Below are positions 40,647 through 48,550 of a stretch of DNA of 52,095 nt, in pieces (positions within the stretch are counted from its first letter, which is position 1; each line of letters starts with the position of its first letter). The position numbers were made by a program, and so were the translations under genes. Location of the stretch: the NCBI GenBank assembly GCA_001592145.1, contig BCWJ01000020.1, positions 1-52,095 of the forward strand, given 5' to 3'. This stretch comes from Xylanimicrobium pachnodae JCM 13526 = NBRC 107786. Lineage in GTDB: Bacteria; Actinomycetota; Actinomycetes; Actinomycetales; Cellulomonadaceae. The notes under the pieces are model-generated. The model was not told where the DNA came from. It worked only from the letters and a program-made list of their open reading frames with translations, and ran no database searches.

Positions 40647-40994
40647 ATGTCACGCACTGACGCGCACGTCCCGTGGTGGCTCGAAGGCCGTCTCGCGAAC
40701 CGTCCCGACATCTCCTCCGTCCGCCACTCCTACGGCTGCCGTTTCGGGCTCGACGAGTGCGACGCCGACACCTCGCAACCCGTGCGCTGCGTGATCGACT
40801 TGCCTCGTTGGGCATCACGGCAGCCTTGGGAACGCCGCGGCACCGCCACCATCGAACGCCGGTCGTCCGTGCGGTCTGCGTTGCGGAAGGCTGCAACCGC
40901 CCACCGCAGCGGAGACGACCCGGAGATGGTCCCCCTACCCGACCCACACACGTACTGCCTGTGCCAGACATGCGGCGTGGGCGGACCGTACTGA
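40647..40994 (+). CDS. Hypothetical protein in the tRNA array
   Basis: 115 aa, ATG start. 'MSRTDAHVPWWLEGRLA' at the N-terminus, several His/Cys residues and 'TYCLCQTCGVGGPY' at the C-terminus suggest zinc binding. This 'MSRTDAH.PWW' opening recurs in small actinobacterial and phage proteins of unknown role. Confidence 0.65.
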   Translation: MSRTDAHVPWWLEGRLANRPDISSVRHSYGCRFGLDECDADTSQPVRCVIDLPRWASRQPWERRGTATIERRSSVRSALRKAATAHRSGDDPEMVPLPDPHTYCLCQTCGVGGPY

Positions 40995-41002
40995 TCACCA
41001 CC

Positions 41003-41018
41003 CGCCCTTTGGGGCGGC
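41003..41018 (+). terminator. GC hairpin before tRNA-Cys
   Basis: CCGCCC-TTT-GGGGCGG folds into a tight stem 2 nt before tRNA-Cys. No U-tract follows; it may terminate transcription or guide RNA processing. Confidence 0.35.
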
Positions 41019-41020
41019 CT

Positions 41021-41091
41021 GGTCTCTTGGCTGAACGGCTAGGCGCTGGTCTGCAAAACCAGTCACACCGGTTCGACTCCGGTAGGGACCT
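41021..41091 (+). tRNA. tRNA-Cys (GCA)
   Basis: Acceptor GGTCTCT/AGGGACC, anticodon loop CTGCAAA, T-loop TTCGACT. Stands alone just before the PTH2-RtcB island. Confidence 0.93.
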
Positions 41092-41129
41092 CCACACCCA
41101 CGAACCCGCACAACCCGAAAGGAGGGGCG

Positions 41130-41750
41130 ATGCGCTCCCCGAACGTACTCGTGCAGGCCATCGTCGTCGCGGACGACCTGGACCACCTCGACGCGATCCA
41201 TGCCGGGGCCAGGGCATCGCTCCTGGCGAGGGCCGCACACCCGGACGCCCCGTGGGCCGACTGGCTGGCCGACGAACGGTTCACCAAGACCGTCCGGCGC
41301 GCCACCCGGGCCAAGGTGGCCGCCCTGGTTGACGTCGGTGGTGTCCCGTCCGGGCCCACCGTGGACGCGGTCGCGTTCGCCCCGATGACGTACGCCGAGT
41401 TCCCGAAGCCGGTGGCCCGCACCCAGGTGCAGGGCACCGACTTTCCCCGGCTCGCCACCGCCGTGATCGTCGCGGACCCGCTGGTACGCATCGACGTGCT
41501 CGACACGCTGACCACCGGGAAGGCGACCGCGCAGGCGGCGCACGCCCTGTGGGCGGCCCTCGGGGACACCGGGCCGACCGCCGACGACCTGCTGTTCGAC
41601 GTGCACACCGTGAACGTCGCCACCCTGACCGCGGCAGCGGCGGGACCGGACACGTGGGCGGTGCACGATGCGGGCCTGACCGAGATCGCCGCGGGCACCC
41701 TGACGGCGGTCGCCCACCGCACCCCACAACCAGCAAGGGAGGGTCGATGA
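41130..41750 (+). CDS. PTH2-type peptidyl-tRNA hydrolase
   Basis: 206 aa with an AAAGGAGG site. 'TTGKATAQAAHALWAAL' matches the GKxxAQxxHA signature of PTH2 enzymes. The upstream 'ERFTKTVRRATRAKVAALVDV...RTQVQGTDFPR' follows the layout of actinobacterial PTH2 proteins. They release peptides from stalled peptidyl-tRNA and so recycle tRNA. Overlaps rtcB by 4 nt (ATGA). Confidence 0.75.
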   Translation: MRSPNVLVQAIVVADDLDHLDAIHAGARASLLARAAHPDAPWADWLADERFTKTVRRATRAKVAALVDVGGVPSGPTVDAVAFAPMTYAEFPKPVARTQVQGTDFPRLATAVIVADPLVRIDVLDTLTTGKATAQAAHALWAALGDTGPTADDLLFDVHTVNVATLTAAAAGPDTWAVHDAGLTEIAAGTLTAVAHRTPQPAREGR

Positions 41751-42970
41751 CCGGCCAGTTCCCGGTTCCGCTCAGCGGGGCCAAGGCGTCCACCCTCATG
41801 TGGGCGCACGAGTACGAGGTGGAGCCCGCCGCGCTCCAGCAGTTGCGCAACATCGCGGCCCTGCCGTGGGTCGAGGGGGTCCGGGTCATGCCGGACGTAC
41901 ACCTGGGCAAGGGCGCAACCGTCGGGTCCGTGATCGCCATGCGGGACGCGGTCTCCCCGAACGCGGTCGGCGTGGACATCGGCTGCGGCATGGTCGGGGT
42001 GCGCACCTCCCTGACCGACGACGACCTGCCCGACGACCTGGGCCCGATCCGGGCCCGGATCGAGAAGGCGGTCCCGGTCGGGTTCAATGGGCACCCCGAG
42101 GCGCTGGACGTGCGCCGCCTGCGGTCCATCTCCGGGCGCGGCCCCGCCGAGGTGTCCAAGGGTCTGGACGCGTTCTGGAATCGGTTCGCCACCTTGCACG
42201 GCAAGGTCTCCGACATCGAGGGCCGGGTCCGGCGCCAGTTGGGCACCCTCGGATCAGGCAACCACTTCATCGAGTTGTGCGCCGACCAGTCCGGGCAGGT
42301 GTGGCTGCAACTGCATTCCGGGTCGCGCAACATCGGCAAGACGTTGGCCGAACAGCATGTCGCCGTCGCGAAGACCCTGGAGCACAACCAGGGCCTCGTG
42401 GACCGTGACCTGGCGGTGTTCCTGGCGGGTACTCCGCAGATGGACGCCTACCTGAACGACCTGTGGTGGGCGCAGGAGTACGCCGCCCGGTCCCGCGCCG
42501 TGATGATGACCCTGGTCGTCGACGCGGTGCGCGCCTCGTTCCCCGGCGTGGACATCACGTTCGACGAGGCGATCAACGTCCACCACAACTACGTGGCGGT
42601 CGAGCACATCGACGGCGCCGACCTGATCGTGACCCGCAAGGGCGCCATCCGGGCCGGGGCCGGGGACCTCGGGCTCATCCCCGGGTCGATGGGCACCGGC
42701 TCGTACATCGTGCGCGGTCTGGGCAACCCGGACTCGTTCTGGTCCGCCTCCCACGGGGCCGGGCGGCGCATGTCGCGCGGCGCGGCGAAGCGGACCTTCA
42801 CCCTCGAAGACCTGGCTGCGCAGACGGCGGGGATCGAGTGCCGCAAGGACGCCGGGGTGCTCGATGAGATCCCCGGCGCGTACAAGGACCTCGACTCGGT
42901 CATCGCCGCCCAGGCGGACCTGGTCGAGGTGGTGGCCCGGCTCAACACGCTCCTTTGCGTCAAGGGCTGA
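41747..42970 (+). CDS. rtcB: RtcB-type RNA ligase
   Basis: 407 aa, near full family length. Conserved blocks in order: 'PDVHLGKGATVGSVIA', 'GVDIGCGM' (metal Cys), 'LGTLGSGNHFIEL', 'HSGSRNIG', 'EAINVHHNYV', 'RKGAIRAGAGDLGLIPGSMGTGSYIVRG', 'SHGAGRRMSR' (His that is guanylylated) and 'DEIPGAYKDLDSVI'. RtcB joins 2',3'-cyclic phosphate and 5'-OH RNA ends with GTP and Mn2+, the ends left by many anticodon nucleases. In this place it probably repairs cleaved tRNAs. Confidence 0.95.
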   Translation: MTGQFPVPLSGAKASTLMWAHEYEVEPAALQQLRNIAALPWVEGVRVMPDVHLGKGATVGSVIAMRDAVSPNAVGVDIGCGMVGVRTSLTDDDLPDDLGPIRARIEKAVPVGFNGHPEALDVRRLRSISGRGPAEVSKGLDAFWNRFATLHGKVSDIEGRVRRQLGTLGSGNHFIELCADQSGQVWLQLHSGSRNIGKTLAEQHVAVAKTLEHNQGLVDRDLAVFLAGTPQMDAYLNDLWWAQEYAARSRAVMMTLVVDAVRASFPGVDITFDEAINVHHNYVAVEHIDGADLIVTRKGAIRAGAGDLGLIPGSMGTGSYIVRGLGNPDSFWSASHGAGRRMSRGAAKRTFTLEDLAAQTAGIECRKDAGVLDEIPGAYKDLDSVIAAQADLVEVVARLNTLLCVKG

Positions 42971-43010
42971 CCAGATCGCGGCGGTGCGGCTCACACTGCG
43001 CCGCCGCATC

Positions 43011-43083
43011 GCGCACGTAACTCAGCGGACAGAGTGGCGGGTTTCTACCCCGACAGTCGCGGGTTCGAATCCTGCCGTGCGCA
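43011..43083 (+). tRNA. tRNA-Arg (TCT)
   Basis: Acceptor GCGCACG/CGTGCGC, anticodon loop TTTCTAC with a G-A mismatch at 27:43, T-loop TTCGAAT. First of six tightly spaced tRNAs downstream of rtcB. Confidence 0.87.
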
Positions 43084-43084
43084 C

Positions 43085-43158
43085 GCCTCGCTGGCTCAAC
43101 TGGTTAGAGCAGGCGACTTTTAATCGTCGGGTTCCGGGTTCAAGTCCCGGGCGGGGCA
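43085..43158 (+). tRNA. tRNA-Lys (TTT)
   Basis: Acceptor GCCTCGC/GCGGGGC, anticodon loop CTTTTAA, T-loop TTCAAGT. One nucleotide after tRNA-Arg. Confidence 0.93.
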
Positions 43159-43163
43159 CCCAT

Positions 43164-43236
43164 GCGCGCGTAGTTCAGCGGATAGAACGCCGATTTCCTA
43201 GGTCGGATGCCGCAGGTTCGATTCCTGCCGCGCGCA
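43164..43236 (+). tRNA. tRNA-Arg (CCT)
   Basis: Acceptor GCGCGCG/CGCGCGC, anticodon loop TTCCTAG, T-loop TTCGATT. Its body resembles Arg(CCG) at 40238. Confidence 0.92.
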
Positions 43237-43240
43237 CCTT

Positions 43241-43311
43241 TCCCTCGTCGTCTAACGGCAGGACAACCGGCTCTGGACCGGTCAACGGAGGTTCGAATCC
43301 TTCCGAGGGAG
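43241..43311 (+). tRNA. tRNA-Gln (CTG)
   Basis: Acceptor TCCCTCG/CGAGGGA, anticodon loop CTCTGGA, T-loop TTCGAAT. Same acceptor as tRNA-Asn. Confidence 0.92.
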
Positions 43312-43322
43312 CGCAAGTACAA

Positions 43323-43397
43323 CTGGCTGTGGCGCAGTTTGGTCAGCGCGTCCGCTTCGGGAGCGGAAGGTCGGCGGTTCGAATCCGCCCAGCCGGA
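43323..43397 (+). tRNA. tRNA-Pro (CGG)
   Basis: Acceptor CTGGCTG/CAGCCGG, anticodon loop TTCGGGA, T-loop TTCGAAT. Confidence 0.92.
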
Positions 43398-43402
43398 CTC
43401 AT

Positions 43403-43479
43403 GCCCGTGTGGCTCAGGTGGTTAGAGCGCTTCCCTGATAAGGAAGAGGTCGGTGGTTCAAGTCCACCCACGGGCACCA
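43403..43479 (+). tRNA. tRNA-Ile (GAT), CCA encoded
   Basis: Acceptor GCCCGTG/CACGGGC, anticodon loop CTGATAA, T-loop TTCAAGT, genomic CCA. Last tRNA of the array. Confidence 0.93.
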
Positions 43480-43549
43480 CGACCGGGTCAACGGTCGAAT
43501 CTCGTTCGCTGCGCTGTTCCCGCGCATCAGGCAGGTCGATCGGGAAAGG

Positions 43550-43999
43550 GTGGTGGCGACGGTGGCAGCGTCGGTGTTGGTGCTGAACGCGGGTTACGAA
43601 CCTCTGCACCGCGTGACGGTGCGGCACGCGATCAAGATGCTGCACCGTGAGGTCGCCGTCGTCGAGGAGTCCCGCGCCGGGCTCACATTCGGGCCCTACC
43701 CGTTCCCGACCGTGCTGCGCCTGATCCGGTACGTCGCCATGAAGTGGCGGTACGCGACCGGGGGCGCTCCGTTGTGCACGAAGGACGGCGTCAAGCGCCG
43801 GGACAAGGTGTGCGCGTACTGCGGGGGGCCCGCCGAGACGGTCGACCATGTGCTGCCGAAGTCCCGCGGCGGTGCGTCCACATGGACGAACCTCGTGGCC
43901 GCGTGCTCACCGTGCAACCACGCCAAGGCCAACCGCACCCCGGATGAGGCGGGAATGCGATTGCAGGTCCAGCCGTACGTTCCGGCTTACGCCGCCTGA
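43550..43999 (+). CDS. HNH endonuclease
   Basis: 149 aa, GTG start with GGGAAAGGG upstream. 'KVCAYCGGPAETVDHVLPKSRGGASTWTNLVAACSPCNHAKANRTP' is a complete HNH (McrA-like) domain with CxxC...CxxC zinc site, DH, N and the final N/K. The N-terminus ('VLNAGYEPLHRVTVRHAIKML') is typical of the actinobacterial HNH family. DNA nicking or cutting, site unknown. Confidence 0.9.
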   Translation: MVATVAASVLVLNAGYEPLHRVTVRHAIKMLHREVAVVEESRAGLTFGPYPFPTVLRLIRYVAMKWRYATGGAPLCTKDGVKRRDKVCAYCGGPAETVDHVLPKSRGGASTWTNLVAACSPCNHAKANRTPDEAGMRLQVQPYVPAYAA

Positions 44000-44101
44000 C
44001 CTGTCAGATGCGCCAATCTCTGGACGACACGGACGCTCTGCATAGGGTGCTCGGAGAAGTCCGCCGCACCGTGCGCCGGTCCCAACCCAGGAGGCACCAC
44101 A

Positions 44102-44287
44102 ATGCAAGAGCAGGTCACCGTGATCGAATGCGACGGACGGGACTGCCCGGAGACGCTGACGGTCCGCGACGCGACGGTGAAGGCCGCCATGCGGGCCGCG
44201 GACTGGCAGCCGTGGGTGCGCGGCAAGAAGGCGATCGACCTGTGCCCGCTGTGCACCAGCATGGTCAACGCGCTGATCGCCGTGTGA
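44102..44287 (+). CDS. Zinc-binding mini-protein
   Basis: 61 aa with AGGAGG 8 nt upstream. 'VIECDGRDCPETL' and 'DLCPLCTSM' carry two Cys pairs around a helix 'KAAMRAADWQPWVRG'. Typical actinophage small zinc protein. Confidence 0.7.
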   Translation: MQEQVTVIECDGRDCPETLTVRDATVKAAMRAADWQPWVRGKKAIDLCPLCTSMVNALIAV

Positions 44288-44296
44288 CCCGCGCGC

Positions 44297-44325
44297 GGAG
44301 CACCCGCAGCGCCCGCCCCACATGG
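44297..44325 (+). promoter_or_regulatory. Bipartite intergenic element, copy 16 (29-nt type)
   Basis: GGAGCA, spacer, GCCCCACATGG; 46 nt before the ATG at 44372. Confidence 0.65.
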
Positions 44326-44371
44326 CACGCGGGGGCCCGTTCGGCCCCTGACGCAGACGGGAGGCGGGCCG

Positions 44372-44770
44372 ATGGGCGCTTCGATCAGCACGAACCAGCA
44401 GGAGCAGGCGCTGGCGATCGTGGCCGAGTGGCTGGGCCACAATGGCCTGGGGACCTGGACGCCGTGCAACGCATGCGGTGGGTGTCGCGCGGAGGCCGCC
44501 ACCCCGACCGGGGCGGGCGACTACGCGTGCGACAACCCGGCCATCGGGCCTGCGCCGACCGGTAAGGCGGCTGCGGACGCCGCGATGGGGCCGATGCTGA
44601 TCCCGGATTGGGACTGGACCGGCACCCCGACGCCGACCGTCCTGCTCGAAGGCGGTCCGGAGGACTGGGCGGTCCGCGTCGCAGACGAGTGCAGCGACGC
44701 GTTCCGCGCGATCGGGGTGTTTGCCGAGCCGTACGCTTCCTACGCACTCTCGCTGTACCCGGAGGACTGA
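44372..44770 (+). CDS. Hypothetical Cys-rich protein
   Basis: 132 aa. 'WTPCNACGGCRAEA' then 'GDYACDNP' may bind zinc. The C-terminal half is acidic and helical. First gene after element copy 16. Confidence 0.6.
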   Translation: MGASISTNQQEQALAIVAEWLGHNGLGTWTPCNACGGCRAEAATPTGAGDYACDNPAIGPAPTGKAAADAAMGPMLIPDWDWTGTPTPTVLLEGGPEDWAVRVADECSDAFRAIGVFAEPYASYALSLYPED

Positions 44771-44773
44771 GCG

Positions 44774-45295
44774 ATGAGCAGCGGAGCCCCGATCTGGAAC
44801 ACCTGCCCGAACTGCGGCGAGCGGTGGGAATCCTCGGGCAGTTACACCTCACCCGCAAACCGGGAGCGCGACCGCGCCTGGTGGCGAGAGGAGCATCTGT
44901 CCGGCAAGTGCATTACCGAGAAGAAGGACGTTGAGATGCCCGAGATTCCTAAGGCCACGCGTACCCAGGCGATCGTGACGGACGACATCGTGCAGGTGGC
45001 GCTCGTGGCGATGTGGGAGAAGAACACTGGCCGAACGTTCGACCCGGAGCGGTCGATGGTCGCGGACGGCCTGCGTGACGAGGTGCGAGCCGCCCTCGAA
45101 GCGGTGGCCCCACTGATCGCGGGCCAAACCGAGCAGAAGATGCGTGACGACTGGGGCCTGCGTTCCGTGGACGACGTGAGGGAAGAGGGGTCGCAGGAGG
45201 CGTTCCGGGAGATCGCGGAGGTTGTGGCGAGCGGCGAAGACGTATCGCGGACGATCCGCGCGATCCTGATTCGCGAAGGGTTGGCCGGTGACTGA
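44774..45295 (+). CDS. Zinc-ribbon N-domain plus helical C-domain protein
   Basis: 173 aa. 'NTCPNCGERWESSG' and 'GKCIT' at the N-terminus, then 'TDDIVQVALVAMWEKNTGRTFDPERSMVADGLRDEVRAALE', a helical unit. An internal ATG at 44936 (MPEIPKATRTQ) could start a second protein. Overlaps the HAD gene by 8 nt. Confidence 0.6.
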   Translation: MSSGAPIWNTCPNCGERWESSGSYTSPANRERDRAWWREEHLSGKCITEKKDVEMPEIPKATRTQAIVTDDIVQVALVAMWEKNTGRTFDPERSMVADGLRDEVRAALEAVAPLIAGQTEQKMRDDWGLRSVDDVREEGSQEAFREIAEVVASGEDVSRTIRAILIREGLAGD

Positions 45296-45812
45296 GCGTC
45301 CGATCCTCTTCCTAGACATCGACGGGGTCGTGAACGCGTTCCCGAAGAAGCACAAGAAGAACTACGCCGAGTACGTGCGGTACGACGTGCCCGTGCACGA
45401 CGACGGTGTGGTCACGGTGTTCCCGATCCACGTTCGCCCGCAGGTCATCGACTTCATCAACCGGGTCCACCGCGAGGGGCTGGCGCAGGTGCGCTGGCTG
45501 ACGACCTGGGGCCGGTTCGCACGCACCGACTTCGCTCCCGCCGTCGGGCTGGACGACTTCCCGGTGGCGGCGGAGCCTGCCCCGCTGGGCTCCAAGGGGC
45601 GCAAGGTGTGGTTGCCGACCTGGTGGAAGTTGGCGGTCATTCGTGAGCAGGCCGCGGGGCGGCGGTTCGTGTTCGCGGACGACGACCTAGGCCAAGAGAC
45701 CCGCGCCATCCTCAAGGCCCTACCGGGCGAGTCGCTGCTGATCACCCCGTTCCAGACCCCCGGCCTGGAAGACTGGCAGTTGGACAAGATCGAGGTGTTC
45801 CTCAAGGGGTGA
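45288..45812 (+). CDS. HAD-family protein of the type linked to RNA repair
   Basis: 174 aa, GTG start. 'ILFLDIDGVVNAFP' (motif I DxDGxxN), 'WLTTWG' (motif II Thr) and 'FVFADDDLGQET' (motif IV) define a HAD fold; a Lys follows in 'GRKVWLPTWWK'. The LDIDGVVN...LTTWG layout matches HAD domains named from 'Swiss Army Knife' RNA-repair proteins (PF18143-like), thought to trim phosphate ends. With RtcB and RlaP-like genes in the same window this role is attractive but unproven. Confidence 0.75.
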   Translation: MTERPILFLDIDGVVNAFPKKHKKNYAEYVRYDVPVHDDGVVTVFPIHVRPQVIDFINRVHREGLAQVRWLTTWGRFARTDFAPAVGLDDFPVAAEPAPLGSKGRKVWLPTWWKLAVIREQAAGRRFVFADDDLGQETRAILKALPGESLLITPFQTPGLEDWQLDKIEVFLKG

Positions 45813-46378
45813 GCATGGCGGACACGAAGCAGGCGAAGACGGTCGGGGAGCACTTCGTGTGCGCCGCACTGGCGCGGCGGGGGTGGGCGCCCGCGCTGAC
45901 CCGGGACGGGTTGGAGCGCACCGACATCCTCGCGGTGCAGACCGACAGCAGTGGCCGCCAGATTCAGGTGCAGGTCAAGGCGAGCACGGCGCGAGACTGG
46001 CCGCTGGGGTATCGCGGACCCAGGGCGTTGGCCGTCTCGGACGCGGAATGGTTCGTCCTGGTCCACGTGGACAAGACGGTCGACGGGCCGGTGCGATGCT
46101 TCATCGTGCCGCGCGACCACCTGTGGGCCGGAGTCTGGATCGAGCACATGGCCTGGCTGACCGACCCGGACGCCAAGCCGGGTACCCGCAACGCAGGAGT
46201 GGACAAGGCGTTCTCCCAGGTCGTGACGTTCCTCGGGTACGAGGAGCGGTGGGACCTGCTCGACCGGCCCACCACCGAGGCGCCCGTGCTCCTGCCCGCG
46301 TCGTTCCGGGAGCATGCGACGAACCCGCGCATCGGGTTACCGCCTGAACACCCGTGGGGCGACCGGGTGCCGGGCTGA
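45809..46378 (+). CDS. PD-(D/E)XK-like nuclease-fold protein
   Basis: 189 aa, GTG start overlapping the HAD gene (ATG 45815 is possible). 'TVGEHFVCAALARRGW' (Glu helix), 'DGLERTDILAVQ' (Asp) and 'IQVQVKAS' (QxK) are the classic restriction-like triad; this layout is also common in DUF4365-type and Mrr-like proteins. Could be a nuclease or an inactive fold. Confidence 0.65.
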   Translation: MSMADTKQAKTVGEHFVCAALARRGWAPALTRDGLERTDILAVQTDSSGRQIQVQVKASTARDWPLGYRGPRALAVSDAEWFVLVHVDKTVDGPVRCFIVPRDHLWAGVWIEHMAWLTDPDAKPGTRNAGVDKAFSQVVTFLGYEERWDLLDRPTTEAPVLLPASFREHATNPRIGLPPEHPWGDRVPG

Positions 46379-46405
46379 GCGCCGCGATGGGGCCAGAGCA
46401 CTGCC

Positions 46406-46476
46406 CGGTCGCTGACGCTCGCGCGTGTGCTGATCCGGCTGATGCCGGACCAGCAGCGAGTCCCCACCCCACGTAG
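46406..46476 (+). repeat. 71-bp dispersed repeat, copy B
   Basis: Gap-free match to 8443-8513, including the hairpin TCCGGC-TGAT-GCCGGA. The T in the loop differs and the stem is conserved. Confidence 0.75.
46447..46476 (+). promoter_or_regulatory. Bipartite intergenic element, copy 17 (30-nt type)
   Basis: GGACCA, spacer, CCCCACGTAG; 47 nt before the ATG at 46524. Confidence 0.65.
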
Positions 46477-46523
46477 ATCGTAGAAGCCGCCACCGGGACG
46501 GCGCCGAACAGGAGGACGCAACG

Positions 46524-46694
46524 ATGGACGAGACGACAGCCGTGACCACCGAGCAGGTGCGCGCTGCCGTGGTCGCCGCCGGGTTCAGCGCCGAGGCGTT
46601 CGGAGACTGGCTGGACGAGCACGACCAGAAGGTCAGGCATGAAGGCTGGAAAGACGGCGCAGACTGGGCCGAGCAGTACGGGCAGGAGGGCTGA
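46524..46694 (+). CDS. 56-aa hypothetical protein
   Basis: AGGAGG 8 nt upstream. 'EQVRAAVVAAGFSAEAFGDWLDEHDQKVRHEGWKDGADWAEQYGQEG' is an acidic helical peptide. First gene after element copy 17. Confidence 0.6.
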   Translation: MDETTAVTTEQVRAAVVAAGFSAEAFGDWLDEHDQKVRHEGWKDGADWAEQYGQEG

Positions 46695-46697
46695 ACC

Positions 46698-47087
46698 GTG
46701 ACCGCTCCCAAACCGCTGACCGAGCCGCAACACCGCGCTCTCGTCGCGCTGATCGAACTGGCCGACTCCTCACGGGTGCCCGGTGGGCCGCCGATGTTCT
46801 GGGTGGCACCGCGTGCGCTTGCCAAGGCGTTGTGGCCGGACTCGCCCGCGTGGGAGCGGCGCACCCGGTTCGGTGCGGTAGGCAACCAGGGGGCGCTCGG
46901 TGGCACGATGCCGATGAAGGCGGGCCGCATGCTGGCCACCTTGAAAGAACTGGGGCTGGCCGAGCCGCATGACGACTGGCGCCAGAACCTTTGGACGCCG
47001 ACCTATCGGGGCCGTGGTGTGCTCGCCGGGACAGCGGACCCGCTGCCGCGCCCCAAGGCGCCACGCCAACCTGAGACGGAGGGCTGA
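46698..47087 (+). CDS. Probable winged-helix protein, family copy 1
   Basis: 129 aa, GTG start. 'LTEPQHRALVALIELAD', 'LAKALWPDSPAWERRTR', 'GGTMPMKAGRMLATLKELGL' and 'LWTPTYRGR' are shared with the genes at 50874, 51224 and 51555. Helix, recognition helix and wing suggest DNA binding. Confidence 0.7.
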   Translation: MTAPKPLTEPQHRALVALIELADSSRVPGGPPMFWVAPRALAKALWPDSPAWERRTRFGAVGNQGALGGTMPMKAGRMLATLKELGLAEPHDDWRQNLWTPTYRGRGVLAGTADPLPRPKAPRQPETEG

Positions 47088-47090
47088 GCG

Positions 47091-47351
47091 ATGGCACGCA
47101 TCACCCGAGCACGCGTTCTGGTGACACCTGGCCGCATCGCTCGCCTGCCGAAGTGGGCGCGCGAGTACATCGAGGCGCTGAAGGAAGACGCCAGCGGGGC
47201 ACACCTCAGCGTGGACCCCGAACGGATCGAGCGCCTGCCTGCCTGGGCGCGACACCACATCTATGTGTTGACCCACCCGCAGCGCCCGGAACCGCCCCGA
47301 CGCGCCCTCAAGCGGTTCCCCCACACCACCAAGGAGACCCCGGATGCCTGA
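47091..47351 (+). CDS. Hypothetical protein with internal repeat
   Basis: 86 aa. 'RIARLPKWAREYIEALKED' and 'RIERLPAWARHHIYVLTHP' are two copies of one helical unit, seen in other phages as single small domains. Function unknown. Confidence 0.65.
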   Translation: MARITRARVLVTPGRIARLPKWAREYIEALKEDASGAHLSVDPERIERLPAWARHHIYVLTHPQRPEPPRRALKRFPHTTKETPDA

Positions 47352-47592
47352 GCCGCAGGACGAGACGTTCAACGTGGAAACCGCGCTGCGCAGGCTCGCT
47401 CAACGCAGCGACCGGCTCACAGGTGGGCAAGGCGATGTCTCCGTTGCTTACGACGGCGGAACCGCTAACCCCTGGTACGTCGGCGTCGCAGTGAAGCCCG
47501 CAGGCAAACGCGACCGCATCCAGCGGTTCACCGGAGCGTCGGTGGCCGATGTGGTTCGTCGTGCCGCTGATGCTGTCGCGGCGGCGCTCTGA
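47344..47592 (+). CDS. Hypothetical protein
   Basis: 82 aa. 'VSVAYDGGTANPWYVGVAVKPAGKRDRIQRFTGASVADVVRRAADAVAAAL': strands then a helix, a double-strand-RNA-binding-like order, but not a clear match. Overlaps both neighbours. Confidence 0.6.
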   Translation: MPEPQDETFNVETALRRLAQRSDRLTGGQGDVSVAYDGGTANPWYVGVAVKPAGKRDRIQRFTGASVADVVRRAADAVAAAL

Positions 47593-47747
47593 TGCCTGAT
47601 CCGCGCGAAGAGACAACACCGATCTTCACGACTCTGCTGCGAGCCTCCTCTGAGATGCTTAGCCTGCACGACCATGACCCGGTGGTGCGCTCCTGGTTAA
47701 CCCAGGCTGACATCGAGGCTGACGAGGCGAGGTCCCCTAATGGCTGA
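47592..47747 (+). CDS. 51-aa hypothetical protein
   Basis: TGATG overlap with the previous gene. 'PIFTTLLRASSEMLSLHDHDPVVRSWLTQADIEADEARSPNG'. Helical and acidic. Confidence 0.5.
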   Translation: MPDPREETTPIFTTLLRASSEMLSLHDHDPVVRSWLTQADIEADEARSPNG

Positions 47748-47761
47748 CGACCTCAAGCGAG

Positions 47762-47872
47762 ATGGCATGCCTGCGCGCCGAGGGCCTGATCCAGCCTCCC
47801 CTGCCTGCCAAGCCGGTGCCGATACGGAGCCGCTGGCTGTCCGAAGACGACGAACCACACCAGGGCGACTGA
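47762..47872 (+). pseudogene. Small frame, possibly a broken gene
   Basis: 'MACLRAEGLIQPPLPAKPVPIRSRWLSEDDEPHQGD' has coding-like third positions, but its ATG has no good RBS. A competing frame from ATG 47740 looks non-coding. May be the remnant of a gene that lost its start. Confidence 0.35.
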
Positions 47873-47925
47873 GTGCCCCGACCAGAGCGCGACCGCTCGG
47901 GCGACCGCAGATAGGAGAGGTATCG

Positions 47926-48231
47926 ATGCCGACCGACACGTACCTGGCAGAGCCATATCTCGGCTGGCTGAGAGCAGTTGAGCAGGGACGGGTCTGCGTG
48001 GAACCGCTGAGCAAGGGAGTACCGCTCATCGAGGCTCCAAACGGGCAGGCCATGCGCTTCACGGTGGACGACAAACCCGCCACCCCCGACCAGGGCGCGG
48101 TGCTGGCAGTGCTATTCCACGACGGGTACATCGAGTCATCCTGGGCGACGGGTGAAGAGTGGGCGCGTGTGTGGACCACGCAGCGCGGTGACCTGACGTT
48201 GGAGGCGAACAGTGCTGGCAATGGGCTCTGA
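47926..48231 (+). CDS. Hypothetical protein
   Basis: 101 aa; ATG chosen for its GGAGAGG site. 'GWLRAVEQGRVCVEPLSKGVPLIEAPNGQAMRFTVDD' is beta-rich. No family recognised. Confidence 0.6.
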   Translation: MPTDTYLAEPYLGWLRAVEQGRVCVEPLSKGVPLIEAPNGQAMRFTVDDKPATPDQGAVLAVLFHDGYIESSWATGEEWARVWTTQRGDLTLEANSAGNGL

Positions 48232-48511
48232 CCCCACGCCCGAAGACCTGATCGGTGTCGTCGTGCGAATCAAGCCGTTCCAGTCTGAGCGGCTGGCCGA
48301 CGTCGAGATCACGGGGATCGAGCACATCGAGGGCACACCAATCGCGATCGGGCGCCTGCCTTATAAGGGCACGTACACGCCCGGCAGCGCCCACGATGGC
48401 CGGTACCGCAAACGTAACCCGGTGGTCGTGCATGCGTCCGACGCTCTCGCCGCCCCTGTGTTGCGTCGCGTATTCGGGGCCGGACCAGACACCGGTCCCC
48501 TCCCCACGTAG
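48212..48511 (+). CDS. Hypothetical protein ending inside an element
   Basis: 99 aa from GTG 48212; ATG 48221 is an alternative. 'PEDLIGVVVRIKPFQSERLADVEITGIEHIEG' suggests a small barrel. The C-terminal GPDTGPLPT and TAG come from element copy 18. Confidence 0.6.
   Translation: MLAMGSDPTPEDLIGVVVRIKPFQSERLADVEITGIEHIEGTPIAIGRLPYKGTYTPGSAHDGRYRKRNPVVVHASDALAAPVLRRVFGAGPDTGPLPT
48482..48511 (+). promoter_or_regulatory. Bipartite intergenic element, copy 18 (30-nt type)
   Basis: GGACCA, CCGGTCCCC spacer, CCCCACGTAG. The TAG serves as a stop codon. Confidence 0.65.
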
Positions 48512-48550
48512 AACACACAGCACGCACCCACGAGCAGAAGGATCACGACC

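Noticed and set aside
47740-47925. Upstream extension of the gene at 47926 to ATG 47740
   Set aside because: Composition is non-coding-like, a competing frame is better, and ATG 47926 has a strong RBS.
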